Source of the DNA: Phil1 sp964612925
Lineage (GTDB): Bacteria; Bacillota; Clostridia; Christensenellales; CAG-138
Length of the DNA stretch: 19,392 nucleotides
Direction: 5' to 3'
Assembly: GCA_964612925.1 (NCBI GenBank)
Contig: CAZTFU010000031.1
Span: 1 to 19,392, forward strand
Under the pieces are notes generated by a model that worked only from the letters and a program-made list of their open reading frames with translations, did not search any database and was not told where the DNA came from. The position numbers and the translations under genes were made by a program. Shown here piece by piece: positions 15,112 through 19,392 of this stretch; position 1 is the stretch's first letter; each line of letters opens with the position of its first letter.

Positions 15112-17528
15112 TCCGCAGACAACGGATAATCTTCATCATCATAAAATTCGGTGTCCTCGAGTATCAATTCGGGGGCACTTGTATTTTCGCTTTGTAAAAC
15201 CTCGGGTACGTTTATACTCACATTTGAGCTCAATGGGCCCTGCATCGCCTTGCCGAGCACCTTTAATTCGGGATGTTCTGCCGCAACGGCATATTCAACT
15301 GTGCCGCATGGAGCGGCGGTATCTCTATAGCTGAGTGTGCCCTCACCCGACACGTGCCCTATAAGTTCGCTCTTATCATCGAAAACTCTGTATATGCAGT
15401 AGTTCATGCCGCGCTCGCTCGTTTCAAAGCTTATCACGGGGCAACCGCTTGCATCCATGCTCACGCGCAGCTTTTTTACTTTCTTTGGTACCGCCCAGTA
15501 TTGCGTTGTCTCACTCGGTGCCGTTCCGTTCACAAAAACTTCACTCACTGTGCTTCCCTTGGGCGTAAAGGCGTTCGCAAGCACAACCCTGTGCTCGTTT
15601 GTAAGTGTATGGCCGTCAAGCTTTACCGTTTCAACATTTGCCGGCATCTCAAATTCGGGTGCGCTCTTGCTTGCATATATGTCAGAGAAAATGTTATACA
15701 GCATCATTGCAGGGTATTTGCCTCCTGTTGCATTTGACGGAAGTGACCCATCGTGCGCACTGTCATAGCCCATCCATACGCAGGCGGAATACTCGGTATT
15801 GTAAACGGCCATCCATGCATCTCTGTTGCCGTTTGATTCGCCTACGGTGCCCGTTTTACCCGCAAGAGCGATATTGAGCTCTCCGAGTCTTTTACCCGTG
15901 CCCTCGCTTACAACGCTTTGCAGCATGCTTGTAAGTACATACGCATTGCCCGCATCCATAACGCGCACGGGCGCATCCTCATGTTCATACAGCGTTTGCC
16001 CGTTCGCATCGGTTATGCGGCGTATAAGCACGCTTTCTCTGAATTCTCCCATTGAAGCAAAGCTTGCATACGCCGCCGCCATTTCAAGGGGAGATACTCC
16101 GTATGAAAACCCGCCAAGTGCAAGGGTAAGGCTTGTATCGCTTTCGTCAAACGAAATGCCCACGCTTTTTGCAAACTCCTTACCCGTTTCAACGCCAAGT
16201 TCGCTTAAAACCTGTACCGCGGGCACATTCAAAGACCTTTTCACCGCATCTCTTAGCGTTACCCAGCCGTAATACTTCCCGCCCGCATTTTTGGGTGTGT
16301 AATCGCCAAAGCTTGTCGGGCTGTCCATAAGCATGGTTGCGGCGGTATATCCAAGTCGTTCAAGCGCAGGCGCATACACAAGCACGGGCTTTATGAGTGA
16401 GCCCGGCTGTCTGAGCATATCGCTTGCGCGGTTAAAAGCCATTGCTCCCGTTTCCCCGCGTCCGCCCACCATTGCAAGTACATAACCCGTTTGCGGCTGC
16501 TGAATCGCAATTGCCGCTTGGCAGTCCTCCGCGCCCTCGGGATAAAAGTCGGTATTGTTCAGCGTTTCCTCGCACAATGCTTGCAACCGTGTATCCATAG
16601 CGGTATATATTCTAAAGCCGCCGCAGAGAAGCTCATCCATATCCATATCAAGCAGGTTCTGTGCTTCCTTCAGCACCTCATCCACATAATAGCCGCGGTG
16701 TTGAGTCTCCCTTTCCGCCAAAACGAGCGGTTCCGCCGTCGCTTCTTCGCGCTGTTCATTCGATATATATCCGTATTCATTCATAAGCCGTATGACCGTG
16801 TTTCTGCGTTTCAGAGAGGCTTCCTTGTTCAAATGCGGAGCATACGTCGACGGCGATTTCAATATGCCCGCAAGGTCGGCGGCCTGTGCAATGCTGAGCT
16901 TATCCGCACTCACTCCGAAATAGTTCAGCGCGGCCGCCTCTATTCCGTAGCAGCCTGCGCCGAAATACACATAATTCAGGTACATTTCAAGTATTTCATC
17001 CTTGGTATAGATGCTTTCCATCTGTAAGGCAAGCACAGCCTCCTCCAGCTTTCTGGATATTGTTTTTTCGCTTGTAAGGTGGCTCAGCTTTATAAGCTGT
17101 TGGGTTATAGTGCTTGCACCTTCAACGAAGCTCATTGCCTTTATATCCGCCCACAATGCACCCGCAACGCGAATAATGTCTATTCCGCCGTGCTCGTAAA
17201 ATCGAGCATCCTCGGCCGAAATAAACGCCTTTTGAACGTGGTCGGGGATATCGTTTATGCTTTTATACACTCTATCCTCTTTGGCATGCAGTCTGATAAC
17301 CTCGGTATCGTTTCCGTCGTAAACGATAAGTGTCTGCGGTGCACCGAGTATTTTTTCGGGGTCAAAGCTTTCCCATTGGTTAAGATTTAGTAGCTTCACC
17401 GCAAAAAACAGTAAAAATGCGGCCACGCATATCGCCATTACCATAAGCATTATGCGAACGGCACGCCTCAGCCCATAAGTAAAGCCCTTTTGCTTGCCGT
17501 TTTTTGGTTTTTTATTCGCTTTTTGCAT
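15108..17528 (-). CDS. Class A penicillin-binding protein (transglycosylase/transpeptidase)
   Basis: An 806-residue bifunctional peptidoglycan synthase. A basic cytoplasmic tail (1-25) and one membrane anchor (about 26-47) precede the GT51 glycosyltransferase domain, with SAEDARFYEHGG (104-115; catalytic E106) and STITQQL (139-145). The transpeptidase domain has SLIK (377-380, nucleophile S377), SLN (432-434) and KTGT (558-561). Residues about 680-770 look like a fibronectin type III-type beta domain, and the extreme C terminus is acidic (EDTEFYDDEDYP), an arrangement common in Clostridia. A weak GGGCGG is the only ribosome site. A TATAAT at 17584-17589 with a poor -35 (TTTAAG) is the likely promoter. 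Its stop codon overlaps that of alaX and no terminator lies between them. Confidence 0.95.
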   Translation of the reverse strand: MQKANKKPKNGKQKGFTYGLRRAVRIMLMVMAICVAAFLLFFAVKLLNLNQWESFDPEKILGAPQTLIVYDGNDTEVIRLHAKEDRVYKSINDIPDHVQKAFISAEDARFYEHGGIDIIRVAGALWADIKAMSFVEGASTITQQLIKLSHLTSEKTISRKLEEAVLALQMESIYTKDEILEMYLNYVYFGAGCYGIEAAALNYFGVSADKLSIAQAADLAGILKSPSTYAPHLNKEASLKRRNTVIRLMNEYGYISNEQREEATAEPLVLAERETQHRGYYVDEVLKEAQNLLDMDMDELLCGGFRIYTAMDTRLQALCEETLNNTDFYPEGAEDCQAAIAIQQPQTGYVLAMVGGRGETGAMAFNRASDMLRQPGSLIKPVLVYAPALERLGYTAATMLMDSPTSFGDYTPKNAGGKYYGWVTLRDAVKRSLNVPAVQVLSELGVETGKEFAKSVGISFDESDTSLTLALGGFSYGVSPLEMAAAYASFASMGEFRESVLIRRITDANGQTLYEHEDAPVRVMDAGNAYVLTSMLQSVVSEGTGKRLGELNIALAGKTGTVGESNGNRDAWMAVYNTEYSACVWMGYDSAHDGSLPSNATGGKYPAMMLYNIFSDIYASKSAPEFEMPANVETVKLDGHTLTNEHRVVLANAFTPKGSTVSEVFVNGTAPSETTQYWAVPKKVKKLRVSMDASGCPVISFETSERGMNYCIYRVFDDKSELIGHVSGEGTLSYRDTAAPCGTVEYAVAAEHPELKVLGKAMQGPLSSNVSINVPEVLQSENTSAPELILEDTEFYDDEDYPLSAD

Positions 17529-17583
17529 ACTTATCGACCGCCCTTTTGCTTTTACTGCACCTATTGTTCCCTAAGCGGCAAAT

Positions 17584-17612
17584 ATTATATGCCGCATATA
17601 AAACTTCTTAAA
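17584..17612 (-). promoter_or_regulatory. Candidate promoter of the PBP gene
   Basis: On the minus strand a perfect TATAAT (17584-17589) with TTTAAG (17607-17612) at 17 bases. Only the -10 box is convincing. It lies about 55 bases before the start codon. Confidence 0.5.
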
Positions 17613-17632
17613 AAAAGCTTTATAAATTATGC

Positions 17633-17661
17633 TTGCAAAGCAGATGAAAATAGTGTATAGT
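17633..17661 (+). promoter_or_regulatory. Promoter of tRNA-Ser
   Basis: TTGCAA (17633-17638), a 17-base spacer and TATAGT (17656-17661). It is 13 bases before the tRNA 5' end. Confidence 0.75.
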
Positions 17662-17674
17662 ATTAAAGCGGCTT

Positions 17675-17765
17675 GCAGAGATGGCTGAGCTGGTCTAAGG
17701 CGCACGACTGGAAATCGTGTATACGTGGAAGCGTATCAAGGGTTCGAATCCCTTTCTCTGCGCCA
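17675..17765 (+). tRNA. tRNA-Ser (GGA)
   Basis: A complete class II tRNA of 91 bases with an encoded CCA (17763-17765). The acceptor strands GCAGAGA (17675-17681) and TCTCTGC (17755-17761) pair fully. The anticodon stem CACGA/TCGTG encloses CTGGAAA, with anticodon GGA at 17710-17712. The long variable arm (ATACG...CGTAT) and the T loop GTTCGAATC are typical of serine tRNAs. Its 3' end is repeated downstream (17924-17978). Confidence 0.97.
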
Positions 17766-17800
17766 AGCAAAAAAGCACCCGATTTTGGGTGTTTTTTTGT
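17746..17800 (+). repeat. Direct repeat copy 1: 3' end of tRNA-Ser plus its terminator
   Basis: This 55-base stretch covers the last 20 bases of tRNA-Ser and the terminator. It recurs at 17924-17978 with two differences, both in the terminator loop (GATTTT versus AATATT). The first 35 bases are identical. The exact offset is 178 bp. Confidence 0.9.
17769..17798 (+). terminator. Rho-independent terminator of tRNA-Ser
   Basis: CACCC and GGGTG pair around GATTTT, with flanking A and T runs lengthening the stem, and seven T follow. It starts four bases after the CCA. Confidence 0.9.
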
Positions 17801-17855
17801 TTATAAGATAAACAGAGGAAGGGATTCGAAAGGAACGGCCGAGCGTATGCGAGGC

Positions 17856-17882
17856 AAAAAACCATCCTGTGAATGGTTTTTT
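17856..17882 (+). terminator. Terminator-like hairpin inside the tRNA-Ser-derived unit
   Basis: AAAAAACCAT (17856-17865) and ATGGTTTTTT (17873-17882) form a perfect 10-base stem with a 7-base loop. It could stop transcription from either side. No gene ends here, so its client is unclear. Confidence 0.5.
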
Positions 17883-17896
17883 AGTTTCCGGGCTGG

Positions 17897-17921
17897 CGGC
17901 GGCACTGCCCCAGTGACGCCG
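17897..17921 (+). other. GC-rich hairpin inside the tRNA-Ser-derived unit
   Basis: CACTG (17903-17907) and CAGTG (17911-17915) close a CCC loop. After one G/A mismatch a further five pairs (17897-17901 with 17917-17921) extend the stem. Confidence 0.5.
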
Positions 17922-17923
17922 GG

Positions 17924-17978
17924 GAATCCCTTTCTCTGCGCCAAGCAAAAAAGCACCCAATATTGGGTGTTTTTTTGT
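17924..17978 (+). repeat. Direct repeat copy 2: partial tRNA-Ser 3' end plus terminator
   Basis: This carries the 3' half of the T arm, the acceptor strand, the discriminator G, CCA and a working terminator stem (17951-17976), but no 5' tRNA part. It therefore cannot be a tRNA gene. This is what integration into a tRNA 3' end, or a tandem duplication, leaves behind. The stretch from 17979 to 18063 shows no gene or recognisable signal. Confidence 0.85.
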
Positions 17979-18063
17979 GTTATAAACGACTGCGGTGCTT
18001 TGGTCTTATTCAACCTTTGGCGCATACTGCGGTATAGGCGGTATGTTGTCATGAACCGCATAG

Positions 18064-18303
18064 TCACATCGTTTCAAAATTACACAGCGTCTTGTATGTT
18101 TCCTGACGTTTGCGCATTCTTGACCAGCTTATGAAGCCGTAAATATCGTTTATCAGGAATACCGCAAAGCATATTACAACAGACAAATAAGACACATCCG
18201 TCAATGTTGCCATTGTCCACAGCACTATCAGCACAACATCGTTTGCCGCATATGCAAGCGCAAAATATGCGCTCCGTCTGAACGTTAGGTATTTCTGTTT
18301 CAT
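18064..18303 (-). pseudogene. pnuC: C-terminal fragment of a PnuC-type nicotinamide riboside transporter
   Basis: The 79-codon frame holds the last part of a PnuC-like transporter: YLTFRRSAYFALAYAAND, VVLIVLWTMATLTD and ICFAVFLINDIYGFISW, the final membrane helices, then a basic tail (SRMRKRQ). A full PnuC has about 200-250 residues and seven or more helices, so the N-terminal two thirds are missing. The PnuC-like sequence begins near 18290, next to the 5' end of an unrelated GNAT gene read in another frame. An upstream in-frame TGA closes this frame, and there is no ribosome site at the ATG. It is a broken gene and not expected to function. Confidence 0.7.
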
Positions 18304-18337
18304 TGTAAGTTTTGTATTCTCTGATTTCCATATTCAT
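18290..18337 (-). pseudogene. N-terminal fragment of a probable GNAT acetyltransferase
   Basis: ATG at 18337 (or the second ATG at 18331) opens a frame starting MNMEIREYKTYNETEI, which resembles the opening of many GNAT acetyltransferases (MEIRxYKTYNExEIL). After 16 codons the sequence turns into the pnuC fragment in a different frame, and the rest of the acetyltransferase is absent. The first ATG overlaps the stop codon of the small ORF at 18334-18396 by the ATGA arrangement usual in operons. Identity rests on a short stretch, so it is tentative. Confidence 0.45.
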
Positions 18338-18396
18338 TCTAATCTCCCATTTTTCTTCTTCCACGCAAGCCAATCCTTGTAATAGGATTCTGGCAT
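18334..18396 (-). CDS. Small 20-residue ORF after the phospholipase-family gene
   Basis: ATG at 18396 has AAGGGG six bases upstream and lies 10 bases past the stop of the preceding gene. It encodes 20 residues (beginning MPESYYKDWLAWKKK) and stops at 18334-18336. Its stop overlaps the start of the GNAT fragment. Position and ribosome site look genuine, but it may be the truncated start of a longer gene. No family recognised. Confidence 0.35.
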   Translation of the reverse strand: MPESYYKDWLAWKKKNGRLE

Positions 18397-18406
18397 TGTA
18401 ATCCCC

Positions 18407-19123
18407 TTATATCAAATTCTTTTCGGCAAACTGTTTTACCACAAGCCGTATCGTATCCTCCACAAAGTTGGCGTATTCGTCCGGCGAAATTGCGATATAG
18501 GAAGCATCCTTGTCCCGTTGAGGTAAATAACCCATCACACCAATTTTCCGGACGATACAACCGTTGGGGAGGTAATCAATATAATCGGGGAAAGATTTCA
18601 ACGGAAGAACTTCTGTGAGATAACCGGAGTTCGGATGATCGCTGAGATACTCCGCTTCCATTGCATAAATCCCACGCATCCACGCCTTTTTCGGAATCAG
18701 CAGCTTCACTGAATCCCACGTTTCATCCATACCGGCACCGATAACGTTCAATTCTTCATCAGCCTTAATACGCATCCAAACAGCTCTTACACGATCTTCG
18801 TCTCGGATCATAGCTTGAAACGCTGCATCGGTAATCAAATGGGAGTAGTAACCGAGCAGAAAAGCATATTCTTCTGCAGAGATTTTGTCTTTCCGTTTCA
18901 AAATGTATTGCTCGCAGAAAGCATCGCAGTCCGATGCCTTCTTACGATTACCCTGCATCCAATGGGTTACTTCTCTGGGCGGTGTGAAGGCTGTCCAATC
19001 TTCATTTTCCACATTGCAGTCGGGTGCAATATTACCGACGCAGAAACCGTGCCTATCTATCTGCGGGATGCGTTCCAGAACGCCATCCGCAACTATCAGG
19101 TGTGTAATCCAGCTTGCCATCAT
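18407..19123 (-). CDS. Zinc-dependent phospholipase C-family protein
   Basis: A 238-residue protein resembling the Zn_dep_PLPC family, which shares the helical tri-zinc fold of bacterial phospholipase C and S1/P1 nucleases. Likely metal ligands are H8 in MMASWITHL, D35 in GNIAPDC, H54 in REVTHW, and H95 and D99 in GYYSHLITD. There is no signal peptide, so it probably acts in the cytosol, unlike secreted toxins of the clan; the true substrate is unknown. The start at 19123 has GAGGG upstream. Isoleucine codons are mainly ATT and ATC, in contrast to the ATA-rich core genes, so the gene was probably acquired. Only a weak promoter candidate (TTGGTC, 18 bases, TATATT near 19190-19220) was seen. 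Confidence 0.75.
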   Translation of the reverse strand: MMASWITHLIVADGVLERIPQIDRHGFCVGNIAPDCNVENEDWTAFTPPREVTHWMQGNRKKASDCDAFCEQYILKRKDKISAEEYAFLLGYYSHLITDAAFQAMIRDEDRVRAVWMRIKADEELNVIGAGMDETWDSVKLLIPKKAWMRGIYAMEAEYLSDHPNSGYLTEVLPLKSFPDYIDYLPNGCIVRKIGVMGYLPQRDKDASYIAISPDEYANFVEDTIRLVVKQFAEKNLI

Positions 19124-19132
19124 CTATCCCTC

Positions 19133-19222
19133 TTAAATCATCCCAAAATGTTGCAGAGCTTCCATATCTCGTCCGGAAGTATCATTAAATATAACTGTTG
19201 AAGTCAGTTTCGACCAACTCAT
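19133..19222 (-). CDS. Possible 29-residue ORF or remnant upstream of the phospholipase-family gene
   Basis: ATG at 19222 opens a 29-codon frame ending TAA at 19133-19135; the peptide contains TVIFNDTSGRDMEALQHF, which reads like real protein. GAGG is only one base from the ATG, too close for a normal ribosome site, and an in-frame stop sits just upstream. It may be the tail of a lost gene. No family recognised. Confidence 0.25.
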   Translation of the reverse strand: MSWSKLTSTVIFNDTSGRDMEALQHFGMI

Positions 19223-19230
19223 ACCTCATA

Positions 19231-19392
19231 TCAAAAACAAAATGGATTTGCCACATTTTTTGTTCCAAACACTTTTACTGCCATTCGATACATCGCTCTT
19301 GCGTGAATACGGTCGTGCCAAATAAAACGACGGAGGGCTTTGCGGAGCGTCCAATCTTCGCCGTAGCTACCTTCAATTACGGCATTTTGCAG
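19231..19392 (-). CDS. C-terminal end of a probable DinB-like protein, truncated by the right edge
   Basis: An open minus-strand frame enters from the right edge and ends TGA at 19231-19233, giving 53 residues. WTLRKALRRFIWHDRIHARAM followed by YRMAVKVFG recalls the conserved tail of DinB-superfamily four-helix proteins found in Clostridia, where histidines in this helix can bind metal. The start and most of the protein lie outside the window. It is read in the same direction as the phospholipase-family gene 107 bases downstream. Confidence 0.5.
   Translation of the reverse strand: MQNAVIEGSYGEDWTLRKALRRFIWHDRIHARAMYRMAVKVFGTKNVANPFCF

Larger units (their letters stand above)
17813..17938 (+). 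other. 126-bp structured unit bounded by inverted copies of the tRNA-Ser 3' end
   Basis: The left end CAGAGGAAGGGATTC (17813-17827) is the reverse complement of the right end GAATCCCTTTCTCTG (17924-17938) at 14 of 15 bases, and both match the tRNA-Ser 3' end. The left match extends to 18 bases (17813-17830 against 17743-17760 inverted, one mismatch). Inside are a strong A/T-flanked hairpin (17856-17882) and a GC-rich hairpin (17897-17921). As RNA the plus strand would close with a 15-bp helix followed by CGCCA and a terminator, a tRNA-like 3' end. It could be a MITE-like element, a recombination scar or a small RNA. No convincing ORF is present. Confidence 0.5.

Noticed and set aside
17924..17943. 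Second tRNA-Ser gene
   Set aside because: Only the last 20 bases of the tRNA are present; there is no 5' acceptor, D arm or anticodon arm.
17736..17960. A 74-codon minus-strand frame ending RRERDSNP across tRNA-Ser and its repeat
   Set aside because: It is the antisense reading of the tRNA 3' end and terminators; such frames are common false gene calls next to serine tRNAs.
1..19392. CRISPR arrays, transposases, integrases or toxin-antitoxin pairs
   Set aside because: No regularly spaced repeats and no ORF with such domains were seen. The XRE protein has no adjacent toxin-like partner.

Overview
The window looks like a chromosomal segment of an anaerobic member of the Bacillota, most likely class Clostridia. 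This rests on a Rex redox repressor, formate-tetrahydrofolate ligase, a YitT-type membrane protein, AGGAGG-type ribosome sites before nearly every gene, a single-membrane style class A penicillin-binding protein, and a tRNA-Ser gene that encodes its own CCA. Core genes spell most isoleucines with ATA, an unusual habit that helps separate native from acquired DNA. I cannot name the genus.

Layout. 1-1588 (minus strand): the 5' part of tRNA-Asn, then maf and a YitT-family gene as one transcript. 1802-3478 (plus): fhs, divergent from yitT, with its own terminator. 3559-5224: an accessory insert made of a possible small ORF, an XRE regulator and a divergent zinc-ribbon/tandem DUF4352 membrane protein; two palindromes lie between the last two genes. 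5311-5940 (minus): rex with its own promoter. 6043-11985 (minus): a probable four-gene transcript, Dabb protein, uvrB, uvrA, nitroreductase-like protein. 12095-13792 (minus): an M3 oligopeptidase, divergent from an AlaX-type alanyl-tRNA editing gene (13906-15111, plus). The latter meets a class A PBP gene (15108-17528, minus) tail to tail, sharing four bases of stop codons.

The right end is different. tRNA-Ser(GGA) at 17675-17765 and its terminator are followed by a second copy of the tRNA 3' end plus terminator 178 bp downstream. Between them lies an inverted copy of the same tRNA end, which gives a compact structured unit of about 126 bp. Beyond it are gene fragments (a pnuC 3' end joined to a GNAT 5' end), a zinc-dependent phospholipase C-family gene with different isoleucine codon choice, small ORFs, and the 3' end of a probable DinB-like gene at the edge. 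I read this as a recombination hot spot at the tRNA-Ser gene with acquired, partly decayed cargo.

The genes cover general housekeeping: nucleotide-pool sanitation (Maf), one-carbon metabolism (Fhs), redox control (Rex), nucleotide excision repair (UvrAB), translation quality control (AlaX), peptide turnover (M3 peptidase) and cell-wall synthesis (PBP). No complete defence system, CRISPR array, transposase or integrase is visible. The least explained items are the tRNA-Ser-derived unit at 17743-17978 and the XRE/DUF4352 module.
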